NCBI RefSeq assembly: GCF_016097415.1
Contig: NZ_JAEHGE010000001.1
Location: 1,766,015-1,830,014, forward strand
From: a sulfur-oxidizing endosymbiont of Gigantopelta aegis
Lineage (GTDB): Bacteria; Pseudomonadota; Gammaproteobacteria; GRL18
Direction: 5' to 3'
DNA: 64,000 nucleotides
Shown here: one piece after another, positions 18,712 to 27,809 of the stretch
Numbering within the stretch: the first letter of the stretch is position 1
How the letters are laid out: each line of letters opens with the position of its first letter
The notes under the pieces: model-generated
The model's database searches: none
Seen by the model: the letters and a program-made list of their open reading frames with translations, nothing else
What the model was told of the DNA's origin: nothing
Program-made: the position numbers and the translations under genes

Positions 18712-18771
18712 CGTAGCGAACGGTTATATATTAGAGAAGTATATGTCAGCAAAAAAAGATAAGGGAAAAAT

Positions 18772-19392
18772 GTGTTTGAATTAATCGTAGCCGGTGGCTG
18801 GATCATGGCCCCAATTATTTTGTGTTCTATTTTAGCTTTCACTATTGTCGTGGAACGCTTTTGGACTTTGCGAGAGAAAAGAATTGCCCCGCCCAATTTG
18901 GCCGAGCAAATTATTAAATTGCATAATAAAAATCGTATTACCAGTGAAGCCATTACAAAATTACATAACAATTCACCCTTAGGGCGTATTTTGGCCGCAG
19001 GTTTGCGTAATATGAATAGCCAACGTGAATTAATGAAAGAAAGCATTGAAGAAGAAGGGCGTCAGGTGGTACTTGAATTAGAACGGTTCTTGAATACCTT
19101 AGGAACAATTGCTTCGATTACACCGCTTTTGGGACTTTTAGGTACTGTAATCGGCATGATCAAAGTTTTTGCCGTCATTACCAGCTTAGGTGTAGGGGAT
19201 CCTAAAATTTTAGCCGATGGGATTTCAGAAGCCTTATTGACTACGGCAGCTGGTTTATCTGTGGCTATTCCTAGTGTTATGTTTTATCGCTTCTTTCGTG
19301 GTAGGGTAGATGAATTATTACTAAAAATGGAAGCTCAAGCGGTTTACTTAGTCGAAGTGATTCATGGTGATCGTTCAGATATGAGTAATTAA
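18772..19392 (+). CDS. exbB: ExbB/TolQ/MotA-family proton channel protein
   Basis: A 206-residue inner-membrane protein with three predicted helices: residues 5-30 after FELIVAGGWIMAPI, and a pair around 105-175 (TIASITPLLGLLGTVIGMIKVF and AAGLSVAIPSVMFYRFF). With ExbD it should form the proton-driven motor that energises TonB-type or Tol-type partners. The GTG start has AAGGGA 5 bp upstream. It ends one base before the exbD start. No tonB is nearby; the linkage to lpxK suggests an envelope role. Confidence 0.9.
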   Translation: MFELIVAGGWIMAPIILCSILAFTIVVERFWTLREKRIAPPNLAEQIIKLHNKNRITSEAITKLHNNSPLGRILAAGLRNMNSQRELMKESIEEEGRQVVLELERFLNTLGTIASITPLLGLLGTVIGMIKVFAVITSLGVGDPKILADGISEALLTTAAGLSVAIPSVMFYRFFRGRVDELLLKMEAQAVYLVEVIHGDRSDMSN

Positions 19393-19393
19393 T

Positions 19394-19807
19394 ATGAATT
19401 TTCGTCATCGCAAAGCAGAAGAACTGGATGTCAATATAACGCCTTTGATTGATGTGGTTTTTTTGCTACTAATTTTCTTTATGGTTTCAACCACGTTTGA
19501 TCGTCAATCAGAACTGAATATTGAGCTACCAGAAGCCAGTGGTGAGATTTCTGAGTCAGATAGGGTTGAAATTGAAATTTTTATCGGCCCGACTGGCAAA
19601 TTCACCATCAATGGTCATGAGACACTTAATAGTCAAATTGACACACTGCTTAGAGCCTTGCGCGAAGCAGCAGGCAATGATAATGATCCTAGAATCATTA
19701 TCGCAGCAGATAAAAATACTACCCATCAGGCCGTCATGACAGCGATGGATGCTGCGCGTCAAATGGGCTTTGTACATATTACCTTTGCTGCTGTGAAGCC
19801 TGAATAA
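19394..19807 (+). CDS. exbD: ExbD/TolR-family protein
   Basis: A 137-residue protein with a short cytoplasmic N-terminus, one helix (VNITPLIDVVFLLLIFFMVS) carrying the family's essential aspartate (D22, in LIDVVF), and a periplasmic domain ending HITFAAV. Partner of the ExbB encoded directly upstream, and co-translated with it. Confidence 0.92.
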   Translation: MNFRHRKAEELDVNITPLIDVVFLLLIFFMVSTTFDRQSELNIELPEASGEISESDRVEIEIFIGPTGKFTINGHETLNSQIDTLLRALREAAGNDNDPRIIIAADKNTTHQAVMTAMDAARQMGFVHITFAAVKPE

Positions 19808-19848
19808 TTTGATTCATCTTCAACTGACGCGCTTTTAATCGATAAGCA

Positions 19849-20904
19849 ATGAAACCAATCACACATTACTGGCAGAGTTTTAACCTGATCAGTGTTTCCT
19901 TGGCGCCACTGAGTTTATTGTTCTGTGGCTTGGTTTCTTTACGTTGTTTACTGTATCGTCTGGGTCTATTAAAAACTGTTCAATCGCCTTTGCCGGTCAT
20001 TGTGGTGGGTAATATCTACATTGGTGGCAATGGCAAAACACCCTTCGTGATCTGGTTAGTTGAACAGCTTCAATTGGCTGGCTATACGCCCGGTGTAGTG
20101 AGTCGTGGTTATGGTGCGCTAGAGGAAGATGCTCTTGAAGCTGAGAATCACCCCTGGCCTCGACGCGTTAATCTTCAGCAGGACATCCAATTATTTGGCG
20201 ATGAACCCTATCTTATTCATCAGACAACACATTGTCCGGTGGTTGTTGACCCTAAGCGCTCTCGCGCAGTAGCTGCGCTGGCTCAAGAGACGGACTGTGA
20301 TGTTATTATTAGCGATGATGGTTTGCAACACTATGCCATGACTCGTTTGATTGAAATTAATATCACCGATGCTCAACGGCTTTATGGCAACGGCCTATGC
20401 CTGCCAGCAGGTCCCTTACGTGAACGAATGAGCCGTCTTAAGTCAGTTGATTATATTGTTTATAACCAATTTCGAAATGCTTCAGCGACGCCTATAAGCG
20501 CAGTTAATGATAAAGAATTTATTATGGCGTATGAGTTTTGCGAGCTGAAGACTTTAGCGGGCAACAATGAAAAATCAATGACTCTAGCAGATTTTAAGGG
20601 TAAAATTATCCATGCGGTGGCTGGGATTGGTGAGCCAATGAATTTTTTTCAAATGCTGGAAGCGCAAGGACTTAAAGTGATTGCACATGCTTTCGCTGAT
20701 CATTATTCATATAAAGCTGAAGATTTACTCTTTGATGATACCCATCCAATCATTATGACAGAGAAAGATGCCGTCAAATGCCAGTCTTTTATGGACGATA
20801 ACTTGTTGCAAGAGTCATTATCTGAAATATGGTATTTACCAATAAAAGTGCAACTTGATCCGCAACTCATTGGTAAAATCACACAGCAACTCAAGCAACT
20901 TTAG
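19849..20904 (+). CDS. lpxK: Tetraacyldisaccharide 4'-kinase
   Basis: A 351-residue enzyme that phosphorylates the lipid A precursor at the 4' position on the inner leaflet of the inner membrane. An N-terminal hydrophobic anchor is followed by the unusual P-loop GNIYIGGNGKTP (near 53-64) and the family motifs SRGYG, GDEP, DDGLQH and LPAGPLRE. It follows exbB-exbD, where many gammaproteobacteria carry msbA before lpxK; msbA is not here. Confidence 0.94.
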   Translation: MKPITHYWQSFNLISVSLAPLSLLFCGLVSLRCLLYRLGLLKTVQSPLPVIVVGNIYIGGNGKTPFVIWLVEQLQLAGYTPGVVSRGYGALEEDALEAENHPWPRRVNLQQDIQLFGDEPYLIHQTTHCPVVVDPKRSRAVAALAQETDCDVIISDDGLQHYAMTRLIEINITDAQRLYGNGLCLPAGPLRERMSRLKSVDYIVYNQFRNASATPISAVNDKEFIMAYEFCELKTLAGNNEKSMTLADFKGKIIHAVAGIGEPMNFFQMLEAQGLKVIAHAFADHYSYKAEDLLFDDTHPIIMTEKDAVKCQSFMDDNLLQESLSEIWYLPIKVQLDPQLIGKITQQLKQL

Positions 20905-20912
20905 AATCTTGG

Positions 20913-21003
20913 GTAGGGTGGGCACGCTTTTTGTGCCCACGCTGAAAAGTGTGAATATAAGGCTTTGAATCTGCGTGGGCAGATAAAGCCATGCCCACCC
21001 TAC
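20913..21003. repeat. Dispersed palindromic repeat, copy A (91 bp)
   Basis: Begins GTAGGGTGGGCAC and ends with its complement GCCCACCCTAC. The left side also folds on itself (GTGGGCACGCTTTTTGTGCCCAC). A second copy lies at 29578-29667 with its interior in the opposite orientation. It sits between lpxK and the Trm112 gene. Non-coding, MITE/REP-like; no transposase for it is visible in the window. Confidence 0.8.
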
Positions 21004-21053
21004 GGGTGAAGGCAAAAAACATTAAACATTAAACATTAAATCAGGGAATTATT

Positions 21054-21224
21054 GTGGACAAAAAATTACTGGATATTCTAGCTTGCCCAATCTGCAAAGG
21101 CGAACTTGATTATGACAAAGAACATAATGAGCTTATTTGCAAAAAGGATAAACTGGCTTTTCCCATCAATGATGATATCCCTGTCATGCTGGAATCAGAA
21201 GCACGTTCATTAGTCGCGGAATAA
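21054..21224 (+). CDS. Trm112-family small zinc-ribbon-like protein
   Basis: A 56-residue protein: [20 protein letters not shown], then a single later cysteine ([12 protein letters not shown]) and the ending PVMLESEAR. This is the YcaR/Trm112 family, whose eukaryotic members activate tRNA and protein methyltransferases. It lies between lpxK and kdsB in many gammaproteobacteria; here the next gene is unrelated. The start is GTG, with AGGGAATT just upstream. Confidence 0.9.
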   Translation: MDKKLLDILACPICKGELDYDKEHNELICKKDKLAFPINDDIPVMLESEARSLVAE

Positions 21225-21243
21225 GTCAGTTTTTTTAGAAACG

Positions 21244-22083
21244 CTACTGAAAAGGTTTAATCAGTTGGCGAATGACATCGTATTCTTTATCTTCTGTATA
21301 GGCAAAGCCATTATATTTCTTATCAACCGATTGAATAATGGCCAAGTGTTCAGGATCATTAGGATCAAGCTGTAAAAATGCTTGTTGAATTTTTTTCAAT
21401 AAGTCGTCATCAATATGCTTGCTAACGCTAATATTGTAAGGTGGTAACTCATCAGAACGGTAAAGAATACGGATACCCTTACCTTGCCACTTATAAGCCA
21501 TAGTGTCCTTCACTATACCGGCATCAAAATCACCATTAATGACAGCACGCACGATATTGTCATAGTGCCCTAAAAACTCGTAATTACCGAGTTCATTCAT
21601 GGGAATTCCTGAACCCACAACGACTGCACGTTGTAATAGGGCGGCCTTATCGCCAAATGCAAAATTTTTACCTTTGAGTTGTTCCAAGGTTTTTATCGGA
21701 CTGTTTTTATTGACCACAATCATTAAACGAAATGAGCCCTTGCCCTTGGTTACCGTTTTTACTACCAAGCGGGTATTACTTTTTTTATGTGCTTTTAGAT
21801 AGGCGACAGGGGTGAGATAAACCAGATCAACATCACCATTCACGGTATCTGCAATAGCTGTTTTCATATTAGGTGCCAGTTTTAATGACACAGGGATGTT
21901 AAGTGTTTGGCTAAGATAGTTAGTTAGTGGTGATAAGCGTTTATGCATCACCGCAGGAATATCCATCGCCACAGAGCCGAATAATAATTCTGCTTGGTGC
22001 TGATGTTCTGCCGATGCATTGGTAGGTACAAAAAAAGCAAGTAGGAAGCTATAAATAGCAACTAAGAATATTTTATGTGTCAT
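21244..22083 (-). CDS. PhnD-type phosphate/phosphonate-like periplasmic binding protein
   Basis: A 279-residue secreted protein from the ATG at 22081-22083. A signal peptide (IFLVAIYSFLLAFFVPTNASA) is followed by LLFGSVAMDIPAVMHKRLSPL and DVDLVYLTPVAYL, typical of PhnD/SsuA-like domains. No ABC permease or ATPase is present. Instead its start overlaps by 11 bp the end of a diguanylate cyclase gene, suggesting it senses a ligand for that signalling protein. The upstream partner is truncated by an IS66 insertion, so expression may have changed. Ligand specificity cannot be told from sequence. Confidence 0.82.
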   Translation of the reverse strand: MTHKIFLVAIYSFLLAFFVPTNASAEHQHQAELLFGSVAMDIPAVMHKRLSPLTNYLSQTLNIPVSLKLAPNMKTAIADTVNGDVDLVYLTPVAYLKAHKKSNTRLVVKTVTKGKGSFRLMIVVNKNSPIKTLEQLKGKNFAFGDKAALLQRAVVVGSGIPMNELGNYEFLGHYDNIVRAVINGDFDAGIVKDTMAYKWQGKGIRILYRSDELPPYNISVSKHIDDDLLKKIQQAFLQLDPNDPEHLAIIQSVDKKYNGFAYTEDKEYDVIRQLIKPFQ

Positions 22084-22675
22084 AGGATGTTTTTTGGCCT
22101 CTAATATCATTGTAATGAGTGACTTTATTTCTTCCTGTCTTTTTGCTCGCATATAATGCTAGATCGGAGTATTTATAAAATTCAGTGGTGGTAATTGTTT
22201 TTGCAATATCAGGAATAGTGGCCACCCCTAAACTGACGGTGACGTTAATCGGTTTTCCCTGAAATATATGCTTTTGTTTTTCGACACTGCTACGGAGTTT
22301 CTCGGCAATTTCCATAGCATTTTGAATGTTGGCTCTTTTACATAAAACAATGAACTCTTCGCCACCGACACGGCATAAAATATCCGTATTGCGTAATTGA
22401 GCTTTCATGTTATTAGCTACTTCTTTGAGAATAATGTCGCCCGCATCATGACCATAGCTATCATTGATTTTTTTAAAGAAATCGATGTCAATTAAAATTA
22501 AACTATTGTCATCCCCATGACGCAAAGACATTTCAATTTCAGTTTTCATCAAGTCTTCAAAGTGTCTGCGGTTGTAAAGGCCGGTTAATACATCTGTGAA
22601 TGAAAGACGTTTTAATTCCTCATTGATCTTTTGTAACTCATTAGATTGTTTTTGTAAGTTTTGATTGGTTTTGTG
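22073..22675 (-). pseudogene. Diguanylate cyclase (GGDEF) gene, 5' part removed by IS66
   Basis: An open frame of 200 codons runs from the IS66 boundary to the stop. It shows a coiled-coil signalling linker (KQSNELQKINEELKRLSF) followed by a complete GGDEF domain: DVLTGLYNRRHFE, LIDIDFFKKINDSYGH, the active motif GGEEF and the inhibitory RxxD site (RNTD) five residues before it. The catalytic domain therefore looks intact, but sensor and membrane segments are missing because the frame meets the IS66 end at 22676. A shortened product from an internal ATG or TTG (near 22549-22552) would start inside the GGDEF domain. The 3' end overlaps the PhnD-like gene. Confidence 0.85.
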
Positions 22676-22683
22676 GTAAGCGC

Positions 22684-24243
22684 TTAACGAACAGCGTTCT
22701 TTACCTTTTCCAATTCTGATTTTTTAAAATTCCAGGGAAGCAATGCTTCCAGCTTTTCAACCGTATCCGCATAAGGTAATTGGGTTAATACATAGACCAT
22801 ATACGTATATGGCTCAATATCATTGGCCTTAGCGGTTTCAATAAAACTATAATGAACTGCACTGGCATGTGCACCCTTTGGCGTATCTGAAAATAACCAG
22901 GCCTTTCTACCCACGCAGAATGGACGGATAGCATTTTCTGCCAGCACATTACTGATATTCAACCGACCATCTTCACAATAAACAGTCAGCTTAGGCCATT
23001 GATTATTAATATAGGTGAGTGCTTTTCCTGTCAAGCTGTCGTTCGGCACTTTGCCCAGGGTGTTATCGACCCATGTTCTTATTTTCTCAAGAAGCGGCAG
23101 GCTCTGTTTCTGACGAACCTTAAATTTTTCATTAACACTGGCTTCTTTTATCTCACGCTCAATTAAATACAGCTTATTGATATGGGCCAGTGCCACATCG
23201 GCTTTTGTAGGCTTTTGATTGCTCTTTTTCTTTGGTTGTGCCGTCTGAGAATCTTTGAATTTACGGCGAGTGTGATCCCAGCAGCCGACCGATGTGGCAT
23301 TATTTTGTGCACACACGGCATTGTAACCGGCATAGCCATCGGTTTGCAGATAGCCGCTAAAGCCATCAAGCAGGCGCAGTGGTACTTCCTTCTTACGAGA
23401 AGGATCGTATTCAAACAGCACACTGGGTTGTCCAGGTGGCCCGCCACGACTGACCCACATGTATTTGTTCGAATGAGCACTGAGTCCCGGCTCTTTTAAT
23501 ACTTTGAGCACCGTTTCATCCATTTGGATGATGTCACCCGACAGTTGATGTTCTCGCATGAGGTTGATGAGCGGCTGGAACTGATGAGCCAGTTTAATAG
23601 CCCAATTGGCCATGGTGGCTCGGGTTATATCGCCGCCATAGCGTGATAATATGCCTTCCATTCGATACAGAGGCAAACCATCGGCATATTTTGAGATAAT
23701 GATGTGTGCATCAGGTGAATACTGCCCATTGATTTAGGTAATGGATGTTTTGGCATGACCGCAGCTTTCATTGAACGACTGTCTGTGTCATTGGTGCCTG
23801 CAAAGACGGCTTTTTCCTGGAAGTATTCCAGTATTTGGACTTTAGCTGGAATGATATCCAGCTCTTCTCTGACTTTAGTGTAAAAACCTCAATGGCACCG
23901 GCTTTTTCTTCATCTGTCAGATCGATGAAGACAGGGACTCTTGGAATAGTCTTTGAGAAAGGCTTCCTGCCTGTTTTTTCTTTCTTCTTAGGCGAAGTGG
24001 TTTTAGGTTCAGGGAGCCCCTCATCGTCAGCCGCCTGCTCAGCTTCATCAAATAAGCGTTCCTGACCATCACTTTTTTCACTGCTGGGTGCAAAGCGTTT
24101 ACTACGAGCCAGACGAAGGGCTTCTTCCAGTATTTTTATACGTTGGTTTTTCTGTTCAATGACACTCAACAATTCATTCTTGTCCGCGTGTGAAAAAGCG
24201 GAAAATATAGAGTCGTTTTTGTGGATTCAGCCTTGTTTTGCAT
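22684..24243 (-). pseudogene. tnpC: IS66 transposase TnpC, frameshifted
   Basis: The large IS66 transposase (about 500 residues) is split over several frames. The N-terminal part (ending near 23885) has the coiled coil and the RFAPSSEKSD motif. A middle piece reads REELDIIPAKVQILEYFQ in a second frame. From about 23735 to the stop at 22684 a third frame has YADGLPLYRMEGILSRYGG and the DDE domain with WDHTRRKF and NVLAENAIRPF. Frameshifts lie near 23885 and 23735, with a possible third near 24205 between an ATG at 24243 and the rest. The transposase should be inactive. Confidence 0.85.
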
Positions 24244-24277
24244 GGCTTTATTATAACAAAAAATAGACTAAAAGTAC

Positions 24278-24643
24278 TTAAAATACAGACTCATAATGCA
24301 ATTTCTTATGCGGTTTCATGACACTGATATCATAGCCGTCTAATAGCCAGTTGATTTGTTGTCCGGTGATATTCATCAGGTCATCTTCACCCTTTGGCCA
24401 TTTGAACTTTTCTTCTGAGAGACTTTTGTAATAGAGTACAAAACCGGTATTATCCCAGAAGAGGCATTTAATTTTATTACGCTGACGATTGGTAAAGGCA
24501 TACAGATGGCCTGCAAAAGGATTATGACCTAATTCACATTCAACAATGGCACTGAGGCCAATAAAACTTTTACGAAAATCAACAGGCTTCAGATAGAGAT
24601 ACACCTGTGGCAGGCTGAGTGATGGACGTATGGCTGACTTCAT
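24278..24643 (-). CDS. tnpB: IS66 accessory protein TnpB
   Basis: 121 residues with the IS66 Orf2 signature: VYLYLKPVDFRKSFIGLSAIV, NPFAGHLYAF, NRQRNKIKCLFWDNTGFVLYYK and WLLDGYDI. It looks intact and overlaps the tnpA remnant by 4 bp. Its role in IS66 transposition is not well defined, and it is unlikely to work with the broken tnpC. Confidence 0.9.
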   Translation of the reverse strand: MKSAIRPSLSLPQVYLYLKPVDFRKSFIGLSAIVECELGHNPFAGHLYAFTNRQRNKIKCLFWDNTGFVLYYKSLSEEKFKWPKGEDDLMNITGQQINWLLDGYDISVMKPHKKLHYESVF

Positions 24644-24862
24644 TGGAACAGTCCTGCTAATTGTTTTACCAGCTGTACATTATCGGCAGTCACTCCTTCA
24701 ATGCGTAGCTGATTGGGTAATTCTACAATTAATGCTGAGGTGCGGGCTGAATAGTGTTTCGGGGAGGATAGTTGAATAAAACCATTCCCCTTTGTCATCG
24801 CACTGGTTTGCGTTGTTGCACCCAGCAACTTACGCTTGTAATAGCCAAAACGTTTGATGTGA
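24640..24862 (-). pseudogene. tnpA: IS66 TnpA remnant cut by IS3
   Basis: About 73 codons of the C-terminal part remain (RFGYYKRKLLG, then FIQL and ALIVELPNQLRIEG, typical of the IS66 Orf1 end). The frame appears to continue a few codons into the IS3 terminus, with a chance GTG, but the helix-turn-helix N-terminus is gone. Confidence 0.75.
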
Positions 24863-25149
24863 TGTGTCAACACTTTTCCGGACAGTTTTCTAAATATTTT
24901 TTTGGCTGTTTCAAGTGATTTTTGTCATTTTGTATTTCCTATCATTTTAGTTTCTCATGTTAACTTTAAACAGATGAAGAGAAAGGGCTTTGCCCTCTGG
25001 AACGATAGAGCCGTTCCATTCACCCAAGGTATTTTCACAACGGTAATGATCCTGTTACAATATCTTCACGGCACAGGCTGAGGAGCCGATGGCCGTCAAC
25101 GGTAATGGGCGGCATTTATGTCGCCTTTACCCCTCTTCAATCAATCGAT

Positions 25150-26013
25150 TTAAGCTATTTCCTGCTGTATTTCATAATCGACTGGTGACAAATAATCATT
25201 AGCCGAATGAAGTCGCTCCCGATTATAAAATACCTCAATATATTCAAATGTTGCCTGCTTTGCTTCTACTCTGGTTTTGAATCGACAATGGTGCGTCAAT
25301 TCAGTTTTCAAACTATGAAAGAAGCTCTCTGATACAGCATTGTCCCAGCAATTTCCTTTGCGGCTCATAGACTGAATTATGTTATGATCCGACAATATTT
25401 TTCTATGACTATCAGAGGCATATTGGCTACCTCGGTCAGTATGCCAAAGCAATCCATCCATTGGTTTACGCTTCCATATGGCCATCAGTAAAGCATCATT
25501 GACTAGCTTGGCTTTCATTCGCTCATCCATCGACCAGCCAACAATTTGCCTAGAGAATAAGTCAATGACAACCGCTAAATATAACCAGCCTTCCTTGGTG
25601 GCAATATAGGTAATATCACCCACATAGTAGCGATCAGGTTGAGAGACAGTAAACTCTCTTTCCAGTAAATTTGGAGATATACGCTTATTATGCTTGGAAT
25701 TAGTCGTCGCTTTAAAGCGTCTCTTCGTTTTACAAAACAAACCGGCTTTTTTCATTAATCGACCAATTCTCCGGCGGCTTATATGAACGCCTTTTTCAGC
25801 CAGTTTTCTTTTAAGACGACGGGTTCCATAAGTCTTGCGACTGTCTTCAAACAGTTTTTTTAGCTGCTCAGTAAGCGCTTCATTTTCTTTCTCTCTATCC
25901 GTTTTAGGAGAGCTAACCCAATCATAATAGCAACTACGGGAAACATCCATAAAACGGCACAGAATCGTTACCGGGTAATCTTTAGCCTGATCAGTTATCC
26001 ATGCGTACTTCAC
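25150..26013 (-). CDS. IS3-family transposase OrfB (DDE integrase domain)
   Basis: 287 residues with an N-terminal HTH_21-like segment ([36 protein letters not shown]; see [12 protein letters not shown] near 80) and an rve domain. The catalytic triad is visible as the D of VGDITYI, the D of HTDRGSQY and the E of [13 protein letters not shown]. The start is GTG at 26011-26013, overlapping orfA. It is full length, so the IS could still move if OrfA works. Confidence 0.9.
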   Translation of the reverse strand: MKYAWITDQAKDYPVTILCRFMDVSRSCYYDWVSSPKTDREKENEALTEQLKKLFEDSRKTYGTRRLKRKLAEKGVHISRRRIGRLMKKAGLFCKTKRRFKATTNSKHNKRISPNLLEREFTVSQPDRYYVGDITYIATKEGWLYLAVVIDLFSRQIVGWSMDERMKAKLVNDALLMAIWKRKPMDGLLWHTDRGSQYASDSHRKILSDHNIIQSMSRKGNCWDNAVSESFFHSLKTELTHHCRFKTRVEAKQATFEYIEVFYNRERLHSANDYLSPVDYEIQQEIA

Positions 26014-26311
26014 AAAGTTTCCCTTGCAAAGTACGCTGTGGCCTTTTTAATAAATCACGCTCCTGAATCACTTTTGCCAATTCTTTTTTCAGACGTTTTA
26101 CTTCATCATAAATGTGTTCATCACTTCTATTGGCTACCGTCTTCACCGGTTTGGAATATTTACTGATCCAGGTATGTAGAGTATTTACATTAACACCTAG
26201 CTCCCTGGCAGTCTGAGAAACGGGTTGATCCGTCTCATTAGCTAATTTGACAGCTGATTCTTTAAATTCTGATGTATAGCTTTTATTCGGTTTTTTTGTT
26301 TGATCATTCAT
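25991..26311 (-). CDS. IS3-family OrfA (helix-turn-helix)
   Basis: A 106-residue protein starting [15 protein letters not shown] and [21 protein letters not shown], then a leucine-zipper region ERDLLK. The family normally continues KKATAYFA; here that segment is found in a neighbouring frame, with ETL and a stop overlapping the orfB GTG. Only five T's at 26044-26048 (plus strand) hold the shift, so either one base has been lost or this run is a slippage site. The present C-terminus ([17 protein letters not shown]) is therefore likely abnormal. Confidence 0.85.
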   Translation of the reverse strand: MNDQTKKPNKSYTSEFKESAVKLANETDQPVSQTARELGVNVNTLHTWISKYSKPVKTVANRSDEHIYDEVKRLKKELAKVIQERDLLKRPQRTLQGKLCEVRMDN

Positions 26312-26374
26312 TTTAGGTCACACTTTTTATCTTTTAGTTATTTTAAGTTGTGTGTCCGGTTAAGTATAGCCACA

Positions 26375-27790
26375 TTAACCATTGAAGTAAAAGGTTTGAG
26401 CAAAGCGCAAAAAGAAGCCAGACAAAAAGCTAAGTTTGGTTACACAGGTGAGCGTTTATCTTTGAATTTCCAAGACATTGAAATACGTGCGGTATTGCAG
26501 TTGATTGCTGATTTTACCGGAAAAAATATGGTCACCAGTGATACGGTGAATGGTAGTATTACTTTGCGCTTAAAAAATGTCCCCTGGGATCAAGCCTTGG
26601 CTATTATCTTAAAAACCAAAGGCCTTGGTATGCGCGAAGAAGGTAATGTGATGCGCGTAGCACCTATTGAAGAGTTGGCGGCCATTGAAAAACAGGAATT
26701 AGAGGCTAAGAAACAAATCGCGGCTTTACTACCCTTAGTAACGGAAACCATTCAATTACGTTTTGTGACAGCGACTGCAGTGGCAAAACTATTGGAAAAA
26801 ACGCGTAAACAAGCACAAAGAAATAGTCGTCGAAGTGGTCGGGGTAAAGGTGGTCGGGGTTCAAATGCAAATTCAGGGAGTGATATTTCCACAACTGGCG
26901 ATCCAAATGATCCAGAAGGGGCTTCTTATTACTCTGCGCGTGGAACTATTATGCCAGATGACCGAACTAATAAATTAATTGTTCGTGATACGGCGCGTAA
27001 TATCGAACAATTAAGAAAATTAATAAAAGATATTGATACGCCAACAAGACAGGTTCTGATTGATGCACGTATTGTTGCCGCAAGAGATGGTTTTCAAAAA
27101 GAAATGGGCTTGAGTTGGAACTTTGGTTCAGTAAGCAAAGGTGGTACAAGAAAGGATAGAGGAACTATTGAGAACGGAGGAACGACTCAGACAACGGTTG
27201 GTGGTGTAGATTTAGGTGGAGTTACTACTGGTAAGGGAGGATTGTTAGGGGTTACTTTTGCACTATTGAATAGTAGTTACTTAGTTGATTTAGAAATTGA
27301 GGCTTCTCAACAAGAAGGTAGCAGTGAAATTATTTCTAGCCCAAGGGTTGTAACCACTAACGGCAAAACTGCTTTGATAAGATCAGGTACTGAAATACCT
27401 TATTCAACAGTCAGCCAGAATGGCACACAAACACAATTCAAAGATGCATTTTTGAGCCTTGAAGTAACACCTTTGATTATTCCGGGAAATAAAGTCAACA
27501 TGGACTTGATAATCACCAAAGATAGCCCGGGAGAGGTTACTCCCAGTGGCGATCTATCTATTGATAGCAGAGAAATAGAAACATCAGTGTTAGTAGATAA
27601 TGGTAATACGGTAGTACTCGGTGGTATTTTTGAACATGAAAAATTTAGAGGTACTGACTCAGTTCCTATTTTAGGTGATATTCCTGTAATTGGTGCAGCG
27701 TTTAGGGTAAATTCAAGAAAAGATACTAAAGCTGAACTGCTCATCTTCATTACACCAAAGATTATGGATGAGACCTTATCATCCAGATAA
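26375..27790 (+). pseudogene. pilQ: Type IV pilus secretin PilQ, N-terminal part missing
   Basis: The remaining 471 codons include the secretin N0/N1 region (SLNFQDIEIRAVLQLIADFTG), an NTD repeat with a Gly/Ser/Arg-rich insert near 26820-26880, and the complete secretin pore domain (SSPRVVTTNGKTALIRSG, FLSLEVTPLI, LVDNGNTVVLGGIFE, PILGDIPVIGAAFR). Missing are the signal peptide and AMIN domains, about 250-300 residues. The frame runs out of the IS3 end, giving a chimeric ORF from ATG 26300 that starts [13 protein letters not shown] and has no proper signal peptide. The outer-membrane pore should not be exported from this locus. pilMNOP, normally upstream, are absent. Confidence 0.9.
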
Positions 27791-27809
27791 GTTAATCTCT
27801 AATCTTCAT

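Larger units (their letters stand above)
22676..24862 (-). mobile_element. IS66-family element, incomplete and decayed
   Basis: One terminus is clear: GTAAGCG at 22676, the conserved IS66 end, directly abutting GGDEF coding sequence. Inside, in the usual order on the minus strand, lie a tnpA remnant, tnpB and a frameshifted tnpC. The other terminus is missing because an IS3 element begins at 24863 within tnpA. The 8-bp target duplication cannot be checked for that reason. Confidence 0.85.
24863..26374 (-). mobile_element. IS3-family insertion sequence, about 1512 bp
   Basis: Terminal inverted repeats match at 17 of 23 positions: the left begins TGTGTCAACACTTTTCCGG at 24863, and the right, read on the minus strand from 26374, begins TGTGGCTATACTTAACCGG. 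Both ends share CCGGACA. orfA and orfB lie between. Flanking trinucleotides (TGA left, TTA right) do not match, so no target duplication is visible. The left 287 bp beyond orfB is non-coding and long for this family; it holds two copies of CAACGGTAATG about 60 bp apart. Confidence 0.8.

Noticed and set aside
22084-22152. Upstream extension of the PhnD-like protein by 23 residues
   Set aside because: It would place charged residues before the signal peptide and overlap the GGDEF gene further; ATG at 22083 directly precedes the signal sequence.
25000-25149. A group II intron domain in the tail of the IS3
   Set aside because: No GUGYG 5' end, domain V hairpin or reverse transcriptase is present.
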